The position numbers were made by a program, and so were the translations under genes. The notes below the pieces were generated by a model, which searched no databases, was not told the origin of the DNA, and saw nothing but the letters and a program-made list of their open reading frames with translations. This document shows, one piece after another, positions 1-10,407 of a DNA stretch of 41,445 nt. The number at the start of each line of letters is the position of its first letter. Within the stretch, counting starts at the first letter, position 1. The stretch comes from Treponema sp. (GTDB lineage: Bacteria; Spirochaetota; Spirochaetia; Treponematales; Breznakiellaceae). The stretch is from assembly GCA_031266175.1 (NCBI GenBank), contig JAISBN010000007.1, positions 1 through 41,445 on the forward strand. The letters are read 5' to 3'.

Positions 1-2229
1 ATCCTGTACCTTACCGTGTTCGCCGCCCATAAACTTACCGGTTACGTTCCCGCGGGGGCCGCCCTGCTCCTGATGAGCGTCCTTGTCCCCGCCGCGGTAA
101 TTATCGCCCTGTTCCAGAATTCCCAGGCCCTGACGTTTTTCGGTTTTCTGGGCGGATTCGCCGCCCCGGTACTGCTCGCGGCCGAAAGCGGCCATATCGG
201 TTTTCTCTTCTCGTACTACACGGTCCTTTCTCTGGGAATCTTCGCGATAGCGTTTTTCCGTTCCTGGAAATTCACCGCCGTCCTCGGGTTTGCGGCAAGT
301 TTCGGCGCGGCGCTCGGCTGGATTCTGAACGCCTACACTCCGGGCGATTTCGCGTTTACCGAAAGTTTCCTCGCCCTCTTCATCGTCATCTACACGCTGC
401 TCGGCATCATGATGCTTAAAAAAACCGCCGAAACAGACGGGGAAAAGGGATTGTACCTCGATCTTGTGCTGATACTCGGAACGCCGTTTTTGGGCGCCCT
501 TGCCCAGTGGAAGGTTTTCTCCGCCGTCAAACACGGCTACGCCCTGGTTTCGCTGATCTTCGCCGCCTTCTACGTTGCCCTGGCCTTTGTTCTGTTGCGC
601 TTCAACCGCCGGAACGCGCCGCGGATTCCGCCGTTCCTTATCGAGGCCTACGGCGCCCTGGCCCTGTTCCTTGCCAACCTTATTATTCCGCTGGAATTGT
701 CGCCCGCCGTTGTCTCCGCGATCTGGGCGGGAGAAGGCGTCGTCGTGTACTACCTCGGTCTGCGGCGCGGAAAGATCCGCGTTCTCGCGGCGGGTCTTGT
801 TATCCACGCCGCGGCCGCCGTTGCCTTTATCGTCGAAAGGCCCGCCGCCGTATACGGCCCCCTGCGAAGCGCCGCGTTTATCGGAACCCTCATTATAGCG
901 GCCTCGGCCTTCGCCATACTGGTACTGACCAAAAAAGCCGGCAAATCCCAAGAATCCGCGGAAGGTCTTTCCGCGGATTCTTCCGCCGCCGGACCGTTCC
1001 CGGCGCTTTCTTCCGGGAACGGCTATACGGCGCTGCTGGTCCTCTGGGGCCTGGCCTGGTACTTCAGCGGCTGGGGCGTTGAGCTGGGGCGGATTTTCCG
1101 GGGGAATTGGGACGATTTTGCCGTGTGGTCTTTTATCGCCGCATCGGGAAGCGCCCTCCTTTTCTTCGCGCTTTCAAAGCTGTTCGATATTGTCCTGCTG
1201 AACCTCGCGGCCGTCCCTTCCCTCACGATTGCCTGCTGCGCGATGCTCGGGCCCCTCGGCCGCCGGACCGCCGGGATCTTTTTTGACGACTTCACGAGCG
1301 TCTTTACCTACAATTATTTGCGGAGCCTCTGGCTTTGGGCATGGCTCTGTTTCATCGCCGTCCACGCCGCGCTCATCTTTCTGTCAAAAAAAACCGCCGG
1401 TGAAAAAACGGCGGCCGGTAAACCCACGGACGGCATAACCGTGGACGGAATAATCGCGCCGTGGATCTTCATCTGTGTTCTTGTCGTCCTGCCGGTTCTT
1501 ACCGCCTCCCTGCGCTACCTGACAACTTTTCTCGACATGGCCCCGGCGTGGACGGCCCTTGCCGGCATAGCCCCGCTCCTCGCGAGCCTGCTCGCGCTGG
1601 GCTTTTTGTCAAGGCGGATTGCCGGCGCGGAAGAAAGCTACCGTCTTTTTGAGGGACCCTTTCTTCCGTGGATACTCTGCGGGGCCGCCGCGTTGTGGTT
1701 TACCGTAACGCTCTTTATGCCCGGAAACCCCGCCCCCCTCCCGCTGTACCTTCCCGCGCTGAATCCGCTGGAACTCCAGCAAGCCCTCTGCGTCGTCGTG
1801 ATCATCGTCGTCCAGGGGGCGGCGGGCAGGGCGGCCCTTCCGTCGATGAGCCGTCCGGCGGTTTTTGTCTTTGCCGACATCGCCGCCTTCTTCTGGATTA
1901 CCTCGATGCTTGCCCGGAGCGTTCACTTTTTCGCGGGCGTCCCCTTCGGCAGGGTCGTGTTTTCCGACGCGTTCAGCCTCGGCCTTTTTGTGTTCTGGGC
2001 CTTCTGGGGCATAGGCCACATTGTCCTCGGCCACCGCCTGGCCCTGCGTCCGCTCTGGATAGCCGGGGTGGTTCTTACCATAACGGATATTGCCAAGCTG
2101 CTGCTCATCGACATGTCCAACACCGGAACTTTCGCCAGGATCGTTTCGTTCTTTATTGCCGGGCTGGTGCTTCTCTTTATCGGCTGGGCCGCTCCCTTCC
2201 CCCCGGCTCCAAAAAAGGATGATCCATGA
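1..2229 (+). CDS. DUF2339-family multi-TM membrane protein (5' end truncated by window)
   Basis: Frame open from base 1; very hydrophobic multi-TM protein of DUF2339 type; overlaps a DUF3999-like gene, its usual partner. Confidence 0.75.
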   Translation: MLYLTVFAAHKLTGYVPAGAALLLMSVLVPAAVIIALFQNSQALTFFGFLGGFAAPVLLAAESGHIGFLFSYYTVLSLGIFAIAFFRSWKFTAVLGFAASFGAALGWILNAYTPGDFAFTESFLALFIVIYTLLGIMMLKKTAETDGEKGLYLDLVLILGTPFLGALAQWKVFSAVKHGYALVSLIFAAFYVALAFVLLRFNRRNAPRIPPFLIEAYGALALFLANLIIPLELSPAVVSAIWAGEGVVVYYLGLRRGKIRVLAAGLVIHAAAAVAFIVERPAAVYGPLRSAAFIGTLIIAASAFAILVLTKKAGKSQESAEGLSADSSAAGPFPALSSGNGYTALLVLWGLAWYFSGWGVELGRIFRGNWDDFAVWSFIAASGSALLFFALSKLFDIVLLNLAAVPSLTIACCAMLGPLGRRTAGIFFDDFTSVFTYNYLRSLWLWAWLCFIAVHAALIFLSKKTAGEKTAAGKPTDGITVDGIIAPWIFICVLVVLPVLTASLRYLTTFLDMAPAWTALAGIAPLLASLLALGFLSRRIAGAEESYRLFEGPFLPWILCGAAALWFTVTLFMPGNPAPLPLYLPALNPLELQQALCVVVIIVVQGAAGRAALPSMSRPAVFVFADIAAFFWITSMLARSVHFFAGVPFGRVVFSDAFSLGLFVFWAFWGIGHIVLGHRLALRPLWIAGVVLTITDIAKLLLIDMSNTGTFARIVSFFIAGLVLLFIGWAAPFPPAPKKDDP

Positions 2230-3572
2230 AAAGCGGTAAAACGGTTACCGCCGCGGCGGTTTTTCTTTTCTGTTCGTTCATTGCCGCCGCGGACGACGAA
2301 CCGGGTTCCCCCGGACTTCCTTCCATCGGCGACTTTGCCGGGAAAATCGAAGTCACCGGAAACCCGGGAAGCCTTCTGTCGTTTGAAATCCCCGAAGACG
2401 TATACCGCGGCCTTGAGCGATCCGACATGGGCGATATACGGATCTACGATTCTTCGGGAAACCCCGCGCCGTTTCTGCTGCGCGGCCCGAAGGAAAACAT
2501 AACGGTTCCGCCCGAAAAAACCGTACCCCTGCTGGAATGGAACGAAAAGGCCGGACGCTTTGCCCCCTCGTCCCCCGATGTCGAAATCAGCGTCTCCGGA
2601 GCGGCTATCTCAATCTATCCGTCCGCCGGGGAACTCCCCGCCGGACAGGCCGCGGGGGCCGCTTCCGGGGGCCTCTATCTGGCGGACCTTTCGGGTCTTG
2701 ACGGCGATCCGCCCTCAAAACTCGTCCTTGATTTTGAGGGAGACGCGTTTTTCAACGCCCGGCTCTCGATACGAAAGAGCGACGATCTTGCCCGCTGGGA
2801 AGAATACGGCAGGGCGCAGACGGCGGCCTTCTACAACAATCCGGGCACGGACCGGAACGAATTCGACATACCCCGGGCGCGTTATCTGCTTCTTGAGTTT
2901 GACGGAACAACGCCGCCGGTCAATTCGGCCGCCGTCCGTTTTGATCCGGTGGAAACTCCGGCGGCTTTGCGGGAAACCTCGTTTACCGGAACAAAAAGCG
3001 CCGGCGGAAAAACAGTACAGTACCGGACGGAGGGCTGTTTCCCCGTCAAACAACTTTGTTTCAGCCTTGCGCGGCCGGATTCGATACCGGTCGTTATCAG
3101 AAACCGGAACGGCGAGGAAGACGACTGGCGTTATGCCGGGGAAACTGTCTTGTACCGCATTGAGACGCCGGGAGAATCGCCACTGGTAAACGGCCCGGTA
3201 GATACTTTCGGACGGGGCCCCTACTGGGAGATCGAAGCGCCGGGCGAACAGGTTTTTACCGAAGTTCCCCGGCTGACAATCTTGTGGGAGGCTCTGGAAA
3301 TAGTGTTTCTTGCCCGGGGAGAAGGTCCCTGGACCCTTGCCTACGGTAACGGCGCTTACGGGCCGCCTGAATCATCGTTAAGCGGCATCCGGGACGAAGC
3401 GGAAACTTTTCCCGCCGCGCTTGGCCGGCGTTCTTACACCGCGCCGGCGGGTAAAGCGGCCGGAACGGAACGGTGGGGGCAAATCGTACTCTGGGGGATA
3501 CTGGGCTTCGCGGCGGCGGCCCTTTGCGGTCTTGCCGCCTATATCGTTAAATCCGCAAAAAACGGAGAATAA
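2226..3572 (+). CDS. DUF3999-family exported/membrane-anchored protein
   Basis: 448 aa, N-terminal signal sequence, C-terminal TM; ATG overlaps the upstream stop by 4 nt. Confidence 0.7.
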   Translation: MKSGKTVTAAAVFLFCSFIAAADDEPGSPGLPSIGDFAGKIEVTGNPGSLLSFEIPEDVYRGLERSDMGDIRIYDSSGNPAPFLLRGPKENITVPPEKTVPLLEWNEKAGRFAPSSPDVEISVSGAAISIYPSAGELPAGQAAGAASGGLYLADLSGLDGDPPSKLVLDFEGDAFFNARLSIRKSDDLARWEEYGRAQTAAFYNNPGTDRNEFDIPRARYLLLEFDGTTPPVNSAAVRFDPVETPAALRETSFTGTKSAGGKTVQYRTEGCFPVKQLCFSLARPDSIPVVIRNRNGEEDDWRYAGETVLYRIETPGESPLVNGPVDTFGRGPYWEIEAPGEQVFTEVPRLTILWEALEIVFLARGEGPWTLAYGNGAYGPPESSLSGIRDEAETFPAALGRRSYTAPAGKAAGTERWGQIVLWGILGFAAAALCGLAAYIVKSAKNGE

Positions 3573-3640
3573 ATTGAATCCCGTACAGGAGTCCCCGAAT
3601 ACCGGGACGGTACAGCTGTATCCAATTCTCTTAGCGTTTT

Positions 3641-4545
3641 CTACGTACTATCGGTATTCGCCGTGTCCCGGATACGAAGACTGTCAAAGGTTCGGTGGGT
3701 CGGCTTGTAGTCTGACATATCCAGGGGAGAGGGATAGTCCATGCTGCCATTCGCGCGGCGGGGCCAGAAGGTGATAAGACGGTCATCAAAGGTATCATCA
3801 TCTATCAGATCAAGAAGAGCCTCCACAAAACCACCGTTTACCCGTACAAACTGGGTAAACAGCGTTTTGTCTTCCAAAAAACATCTATATAATCGCCGTC
3901 GAATTTAAAGATGAGTGTAAAGAAAATATCTGTTCGAGGCGGCCACTTGTAGGGCAAGTTCTTTTTTAGCTTTTCTTGTAATTCAGGATCTCTACAGTCA
4001 AGAATAGTGAGGATATATCCGCTGTTTGTTTTTACTATTTTATCAATAAAAAATTGGCAGCTGGACATTAAGAGACCGTGTTGAAAAAAATGAATTCTCT
4101 TGATATCATAATCATTATACCAGTCAGGGGTACTCCGTCCCTCGGCAGCGCTTATAATGGTTCTATCTTGCTTCATGATTGCCTCAAGATAATAACGCTG
4201 CACATACCGTTGATTTTCCGGATTTTCGCTCCGATAGGTAATATCCCGGGGAAATTCATCTTGTTTATGAACGGATTTAAGCTGATCGGCTGGAATGCGG
4301 ATATCCTGCCCTTTGTACTCCACGACAATATAGTGGTCATACTGGCCGCTATAAAATCCAACGCCAGGCAAAATAACTGTACCCCCCGTTTCGCCGTCAA
4401 AAAAATCATTACGAAGAAAGCTGGTTTCTTTAAGCCAATAGTCACCCTTTGCCCCGTCTTTAACGCGAAAGAAAACCTTGTCTTCCGCGCGTAACGTACC
4501 GGCCTGAACAACTAAAATCAGAATACAGGCCATGCTCTTTTTCAT
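3641..4545 (-). pseudogene. Secreted hypothetical protein, frameshifted near its 3' end (ORFs 3838-4545 and 3641-3877)
   Basis: Signal peptide MKKSMACILILVVQAGTLRA; adding one A to the A6 run at 3876-3881 joins ...DGDYIDVF to LEDKTLFTQFVRVNGG... Confidence 0.55.
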
Positions 4546-4771
4546 TATTTTCTCTCTATTTTCTCAAAGTGATCGAAAGGATTTATTAGCAATATGTTGA
4601 TCGCTCCCCAATTAGATATCCTCCCAGCCGGGGATCGGGCAGTTTCTTCCACATATCCATGACATTCCCGGCTGGCAATGAATATAACATTACGGGGCGT
4701 GGATTTTGAAGCCATACTTCGCCGGGCGCCTAAAAAACTTTCAGAATTTGAAAAATTTTGTAAAATAATGT

Positions 4772-4800
4772 TTGACACCGGAGAAAAGCCGGTATAAAAT
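4772..4800 (+). promoter_or_regulatory. Sigma70-type promoter of the arabinose operon
   Basis: TTGACA (4772-4777), 17-bp spacer, TAAAAT (4795-4800), just upstream of the binding-protein gene. Confidence 0.7.
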
Positions 4801-4801
4801 A

Positions 4802-4831
4802 TGTACGTTAACATACTGCGTGTACGTTAAC
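4802..4831 (+). promoter_or_regulatory. Duplicated operator-like motif TGTACGTTAAC
   Basis: Exact 11-bp copies at 4802-4812 and 4821-4831 (19-bp period) immediately downstream of the -10; core resembles AraR-type TGTACG half sites. Confidence 0.55.
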
Positions 4832-4860
4832 GCAAAATCTTGGAGATGTGGAGGAATTTC

Positions 4861-5976
4861 ATGAAACGAACGGTAGTATTCGGTTTTGCCCTGCTGATGG
4901 CGGCAGCGGTATTTCTGGGCTGCGGCGGCAAGGACGCGGGCGGCCAGGCGGAAGATTCAAAGGGACTTATCGGCGTTGTTATGCCGACCCGGTCGGAGGA
5001 ACGGTGGAACAAGGACGGAAACGCCGTCAAGGAGGGGCTTGAAAAACTGGGTTACACGGTGGATCTGCAGTTTTCCGACGACGACATTCCCACCCAGCTT
5101 AACCAAATCGACAATATGATCACCAACGGCGTTAAGGCGCTGGTGATCGCGTCCATTGACGGCTCGTCCCTGGGTACCCAGCTTGAGAACGCCCGGGCCG
5201 CCGGTATTCCGGTCATTTCCTATGACCGCCTTTTAATGCAGTCTCCCAATGTGGATTACTATGTATCCTTCGACAACTACAAAGTCGGACGGCAGATGGG
5301 GCAGATCCTGGTTAACGGCCTTAATCTGGACAATCCCGCCAAGAGGCCGATAAACCTGGAACTCTTTGCCGGTTCCCCGGACGACAACAATTCCGTCGGT
5401 TTTTACCAGGGAGCGATTGACGTCCTGCAGCCCTACATGGACTCCGGGGTTGTAGCGGTTCCCTCGGGCCAGATTGACCGGACCGTCATCGGCACCCTCC
5501 GCTGGGACGCGGCGGAAGCCCAGAAGCGTATGGAAAACCTGCTTTCCCGCTATTATTCGGGTAACGTGGTCCTGGACGGCATTCTTTCACCCTATGATCC
5601 GATCAGCCTTTCCTGCCTTGAAGCCTGCAAAGCGGTCGGGTACGGCAGTACCCCCGGTAAGCCCCTTCCGGTGGCCGGCGGACAGGATTGTATTGTCGCC
5701 TCGGTTAAATCCATTGTCCAGGGCGAACAGTACGCCACGGTCCTCAAGGACACTCGTTCCCTCGGGGCCGCCACGGTCGAACTGGTGGACAAGATAATGA
5801 AAGGCGAGACGATCAGCGGCCTTGACACCACGAGTTATCCCAACGGCGCCTCGGTAAACGGCAGCCCCTACATCGTCCCGTCCCTGCTTCTCGATTCCGT
5901 TATTGTTACACAGGACAACGTGCAGAAGGATGTTATCGATACCGGTTACCATTCCAGGGAGGAACTGGGACTGTAA
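4861..5976 (+). CDS. chvE: Periplasmic sugar-binding lipoprotein, ChvE/XylF family
   Basis: Lipobox (FLGC), IGVVMPTRSEERWNKDG... typical of ChvE-like multiple-monosaccharide binding proteins; ORF-track start 4840, ATG at 4861. Confidence 0.85.
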   Translation: MKRTVVFGFALLMAAAVFLGCGGKDAGGQAEDSKGLIGVVMPTRSEERWNKDGNAVKEGLEKLGYTVDLQFSDDDIPTQLNQIDNMITNGVKALVIASIDGSSLGTQLENARAAGIPVISYDRLLMQSPNVDYYVSFDNYKVGRQMGQILVNGLNLDNPAKRPINLELFAGSPDDNNSVGFYQGAIDVLQPYMDSGVVAVPSGQIDRTVIGTLRWDAAEAQKRMENLLSRYYSGNVVLDGILSPYDPISLSCLEACKAVGYGSTPGKPLPVAGGQDCIVASVKSIVQGEQYATVLKDTRSLGAATVELVDKIMKGETISGLDTTSYPNGASVNGSPYIVPSLLLDSVIVTQDNVQKDVIDTGYHSREELGL

Positions 5977-5990
5977 CGTACCATCAAGCG

Positions 5991-6020
5991 GCCAAAGGGC
6001 TCCCGAAAGGACCCTTTGGC
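5991..6020 (+). terminator. Intra-operon stem-loop between binding protein and ATPase genes
   Basis: GCCAAAGGG...CCCTTTGGC (9-bp stem) followed by a T-rich stretch; possible leaky terminator or processing site. Confidence 0.5.
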
Positions 6021-6046
6021 TTGGGTGTTTTTGGCAGGAGAAGCGC

Positions 6047-7591
6047 ATGAATCAAGCGGTGCTGCTTGAGATGAAAAATATTACAAAAACATTTCCGGGG
6101 GTAATAGCCCTGGACAAGGTAAACCTGCAGATCAGGAAACAGGAGATCCACGCCCTGGTCGGTGAAAACGGAGCCGGAAAATCAACCCTGGTGAATATCC
6201 TTTCCGGCGTGTATCCCCACGGCGAGTACGAGGGTGAAATTGAATTTAACGGAAAGCCCTGCGCCTTTACCGGCATCAAACAGAGCGAAAAGGCCGGTAT
6301 TGTTATTATCCACCAGGAGCTTACCTTAAGCCCCTATCTTTCCATTGCCGAAAATATGTTTATCGGCGATGAACGGGCCCGGTACAATATCATAAACTGG
6401 GACAAGACCCGGGAGGATGCGCTCATATATATGAAAAAACTGGGGATGGATGAAAATCCCAATACCCAGGTAAACAAGCTTGGCGTGGGCAAGCAGCAGC
6501 TGGTGGAAATAGCCAAGGCCCTGGCAAAAAACGCCAGGGTTCTTATCCTTGACGAGCCGACTTCGGCGCTGAACGAGAAAGATTCAGAACATCTGTTACA
6601 GATACTGCAGGAACTGCGGGATCAGCACGACATTTCCTCGGTGATCATATCCCATAAATTAAACGAGATTGCCGCCGTTGCCGGCAGGATCACGATTTTG
6701 CGGGACGGCAGGACCATTGAAACCCTGGAAGTGGAACGGGACGCCAAAGGCAAAGCTTCGATAAGTGAAGACCGCATTATCAAGGGCATGGTGGGACGGG
6801 AGATTACCGATCGTTTTCCGGGGCGCGGCAATACCGCCGGGGACGTTGTTTTTGAGATACAAAACTGGACGGTGTTTAATCCGGATAATCCCGAAAGAAA
6901 AAAGCTTGATGACATTAACATTACCGTCCGGGCGGGCGAAGTGGTGGGCCTCGCCGGCCTGGTCGGCGCGGGGCGTACGGAGCTGGCCACCAGTATTTTC
7001 GGCAGGCATTACGGCGCCAGGATCAGCGGAAAAACGATCATCCACGGCAAAGAGGTAAATCTTAGTACGATTCCCCGGGCCATCGAAAACGGCATTGCCT
7101 ATGTGACGGAAGACCGCAAGGAATACGGCCTGGTGCTTATCGAATCGATCAAGGAAAATACCACCCTGGCAAAGCTTAAAAAAATAGCCAAAGGCAGCGT
7201 TATTAACGACCACGAGGAAATACTGGCGGCGGAAGAGTACCGCAAAAAGCTTAACACCAAGACTCCCAGCATCCTGCAGCTGGCGGGAAACCTTTCCGGG
7301 GGGAATCAGCAGAAAGTGGTTTTGTCCAAATGGCTTTTTTCCGATCCCCGGATACTCATTCTTGACGAGCCGACCCGGGGCATTGATGTGGGGGCCAAGC
7401 ACGAAATATACCTTATCATCAACGAACTGGCCGCCCGGGGCATGGCGTGCATTTTAATTTCAAGCGAACTGCCCGAAGTTATCGGCATGAGCGATCGCAT
7501 TTATGTCATGAGCGAAGGCAGGATAACGGCGGAACTTCCCGGCCGGACGTCTACGCAGGAAGAAATAATGCGGTATATACTGTCAAATTAG
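6047..7591 (+). CDS. gguA: Sugar ABC transporter ATPase with two ABC domains, GguA/MmsA family
   Basis: Two Walker A/signature regions (GENGAGKSTL; LSGGNQQKV); in-frame ATG at 6047 with GGAG upstream. Confidence 0.9.
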   Translation: MNQAVLLEMKNITKTFPGVIALDKVNLQIRKQEIHALVGENGAGKSTLVNILSGVYPHGEYEGEIEFNGKPCAFTGIKQSEKAGIVIIHQELTLSPYLSIAENMFIGDERARYNIINWDKTREDALIYMKKLGMDENPNTQVNKLGVGKQQLVEIAKALAKNARVLILDEPTSALNEKDSEHLLQILQELRDQHDISSVIISHKLNEIAAVAGRITILRDGRTIETLEVERDAKGKASISEDRIIKGMVGREITDRFPGRGNTAGDVVFEIQNWTVFNPDNPERKKLDDINITVRAGEVVGLAGLVGAGRTELATSIFGRHYGARISGKTIIHGKEVNLSTIPRAIENGIAYVTEDRKEYGLVLIESIKENTTLAKLKKIAKGSVINDHEEILAAEEYRKKLNTKTPSILQLAGNLSGGNQQKVVLSKWLFSDPRILILDEPTRGIDVGAKHEIYLIINELAARGMACILISSELPEVIGMSDRIYVMSEGRITAELPGRTSTQEEIMRYILSN

Positions 7592-7597
7592 GGAGAC

Positions 7598-8782
7598 GTG
7601 ATGAACACATTGTTTGTGCTTTTAAGAAGGAATATGCGCCAGTACGGCATGGTTATCGCTCTGACGGTGGCGATGGTATTTTTCGGGGTTCTTACCGGGG
7701 GTACTTTTTTTAAGCCGATAAATCTGACAAACCTGGTGCTCCAGAACAGCTATGTTCTGATCCTGGCCGTGGGCATGCTGCTTTGTACCCTAACCGGAAA
7801 TGTCGATCTTTCCGTCGGCTCCGTGGTCTGCCTGGTTGGGGCGGTTCTCGGCGTGGCTGTGGTGGACCTCCACATGAACCCCTATCTTGCCATGCTTATA
7901 GCCCTGGCGATGGGGGCCCTTATCGGCATGTGGCAGGGATTCTGGATTGCCTTTGTGCACGTGCCGCCCTTTATTGCCACCCTGGCCGGGATGCTGATGT
8001 TCCGCGGGCTGGGGCAGGTTATTTTACAGGGACAGACCAAAGCGCCCTTTCCCCGGGAGTTCCAGCTTGTCGCTTCCGGTTATATCCCCGATCCCCTGGG
8101 CGGCCTTACCCTGGGTGGAATAACCCTTCACCTCTTTTCCATAGTTATCGGCCTTGCCATCATTGCGTTTATCATCACCGGGGAAATTCGCTCCCGGGGC
8201 AGGCAGAGGAAATATAATTTTGATGTCCTTCCCGGGGGAATATGGATTGCCAAGGTTACCTGTATTTCGCTGGTGTTGATGGCCTTTACCGTTGTATTTG
8301 CGTTGTACCGCGGTTTTCCGAACATCCTTATCGTGCTGGGCATTCTGATTGTGGGGTATCAGTTTATGGCTTCGAAAACCGTACAGGGGCGGCATATATA
8401 TGCCCTGGGGGGCAATATAAAAGCGGCAAGACTTTCCGGCATCAAGACCAACTGGGTGATGTTCTGGATTTATACGAATATGGCTGTTCTTGCCGCCGTG
8501 GCGGCGATGGTTTATGTGGCGCGCCTTAACGCCGCCAATCCCAAGGCCGGCCAGAGCTTCGAGATGGATGCCATCGCCGCCTGTTATGTCGGCGGTTCCG
8601 CGGTTTCCGGGGGAATCGGTACGATTATCGGCGCGGTGGTCGGCGGTCTTTTTATCGGCGTGCTTAATAACGGCATGTCCTTGATGGGGGTAAGCATTGA
8701 CTGGCAGCAGTCGATAAAGGGCTTTGTTCTGCTTGCCGCGGTGGCCTTTGATCTTTCGTCAAAAATGAGGAGTTCCCGTTAA
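7598..8782 (+). CDS. gguB: Sugar ABC transporter permease, GguB/XylH family
   Basis: Multi-TM, GNVDLSVGS motif typical of sugar ABC permeases. Confidence 0.88.
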   Translation: MMNTLFVLLRRNMRQYGMVIALTVAMVFFGVLTGGTFFKPINLTNLVLQNSYVLILAVGMLLCTLTGNVDLSVGSVVCLVGAVLGVAVVDLHMNPYLAMLIALAMGALIGMWQGFWIAFVHVPPFIATLAGMLMFRGLGQVILQGQTKAPFPREFQLVASGYIPDPLGGLTLGGITLHLFSIVIGLAIIAFIITGEIRSRGRQRKYNFDVLPGGIWIAKVTCISLVLMAFTVVFALYRGFPNILIVLGILIVGYQFMASKTVQGRHIYALGGNIKAARLSGIKTNWVMFWIYTNMAVLAAVAAMVYVARLNAANPKAGQSFEMDAIAACYVGGSAVSGGIGTIIGAVVGGLFIGVLNNGMSLMGVSIDWQQSIKGFVLLAAVAFDLSSKMRSSR

Positions 8783-8785
8783 CCC

Positions 8786-10387
8786 ATGAAAACTCAGGAT
8801 ATTACACAGGCAATTACCGAAGGAAAAACCAGTATTGGCATTGAATTGGGTTCCACCCGGATTAAGGCGGTGTTAATCGGTGAAGACCGGCTGCCCGCGG
8901 CGTCGGGGGCTTATGAATGGGAAAACCGGCTTGAAGACGGCGTATGGACCTATCATCTGGAAGATGTCTGGACCGGCATCAGGGAGAGTTTTGCGGCCCT
9001 GGCGGAAGACGTCCGGAAACGTTACGGCGTAACCCTGACTGCCGCCGGAGCCCTCGGCATATCCGCCATGATGCATGGGTACCTTGCCTTTGACAAAGAC
9101 GGTGGACTGCTTGCCCCCTTCCGGACCTGGCGGAACACGATGACCGAACAGGCGGCGGCGGAACTCTCGGAACTTTTCCGGTTCAACATTCCCCAGCGCT
9201 GGAGCATTGCCCATTTGTACCAGGCGATCCTTAACAGGGAAGATCATGTTAAGGACATTGCCTTTTTAACCACCCTGGCGGGGTATGTTCACTGGAAGCT
9301 TTCCGGAAAGCAGGTCCTGGGAGTGGGGGACGCCAGCGGCATGTTTCCCGTCGACAGCAAGACCAACGGCTATCACGGGCGGATGCTGCGGCAGTTTAAC
9401 GAACGTATTGCCGGCCCGGGATTTTCCTGGAAAACCGTGGAAGCTATCCTGCCAAAGCCCCTTCCCGCAGGGGAAGAAGCCGGCGTCCTAAGCGAGACCG
9501 GAGCAAAGCTGCTGGACCCTTCGGGCTGTTTCCGGGCCGGTATACCCCTCTGTCCCCCCGAAGGGGACGCCGGTACGGGTATGGTGGCGACCAACAGCGT
9601 AACGGAGCGGACCGGCAATATTTCCGCGGGGACTTCGGTGTTTGCCATGATTGTGCTGGAACGGGAACTTTCCGCGATGTACCCGGAAATCGACCTGGTC
9701 GCCACCCCCGCGGGAAAACCGGCGGCTATGGTTCACTGCAACAGCTGTACCTCGGATCTTGACGCCTGGGTACGACTCTTCGGGGAACTCACCGCCCTGG
9801 CGGGGATTAAAACCGGCAAAGCCGAATTCTACGACGCCCTTTACGGCAAGGCCCTGGAGGGCGAAGCCGACGGCGGCGGCCTGCTGTCGTACAACTACTA
9901 TTCCGGCGAGCCGGTGACCGGCCTGGAGCAGGGGAGGCCCCTCTTTGTCCGCACCCCCGGCGCCCGTTTTACCCTGGCGAATTTTATGCGGACCCTGCTG
10001 TATTCAACCATGGGAACCCTTAAGCTGGGCATGGATATCCTTACCGGAAAAGAACAGGTCGGGATCGACCGGCTCCTGGGACACGGCGGTCTTTTTAAGA
10101 CCAAGGGTGTGGGCCAGCGGCTTATGGCGGCGGCCCTTGAGGTTCCCGTGGCGGTGATGGAATCCGCCGGCGAGGGGGGAGCCTGGGGCATTGCCCTCTT
10201 GGCCTCTTACCTGGGGCAGAAAGAAACGGGCGAAACCCTGGAAGCCTATCTGGAACAAAAAGTATTTGCCGGGAACGCCGGTTCCCGTATTGACCCGGAT
10301 CCGCAGGACGCGGCGGGATTCAAAACATTTATGGAACGGTACGTCCGGGGCCTGGCCGTTGAACGGGCCGCGGCGGAACATGTATAG
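8786..10387 (+). CDS. araB: FGGY-family carbohydrate kinase, probable ribulokinase
   Basis: [16 protein letters not shown]-terminal FGGY motif; directly upstream of araA and araD. Confidence 0.8.
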   Translation: MKTQDITQAITEGKTSIGIELGSTRIKAVLIGEDRLPAASGAYEWENRLEDGVWTYHLEDVWTGIRESFAALAEDVRKRYGVTLTAAGALGISAMMHGYLAFDKDGGLLAPFRTWRNTMTEQAAAELSELFRFNIPQRWSIAHLYQAILNREDHVKDIAFLTTLAGYVHWKLSGKQVLGVGDASGMFPVDSKTNGYHGRMLRQFNERIAGPGFSWKTVEAILPKPLPAGEEAGVLSETGAKLLDPSGCFRAGIPLCPPEGDAGTGMVATNSVTERTGNISAGTSVFAMIVLERELSAMYPEIDLVATPAGKPAAMVHCNSCTSDLDAWVRLFGELTALAGIKTGKAEFYDALYGKALEGEADGGGLLSYNYYSGEPVTGLEQGRPLFVRTPGARFTLANFMRTLLYSTMGTLKLGMDILTGKEQVGIDRLLGHGGLFKTKGVGQRLMAAALEVPVAVMESAGEGGAWGIALLASYLGQKETGETLEAYLEQKVFAGNAGSRIDPDPQDAAGFKTFMERYVRGLAVERAAAEHV

Positions 10388-10407
10388 ACAGCTAAGGAGG
10401 ACTTGTC

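Noticed and set aside
4545-4814. 89-aa minus ORF upstream of the arabinose promoter as a possible regulator remnant
   Set aside because: No helix-turn-helix or sugar-binding motif recognised, and it overlaps the promoter and operator region.
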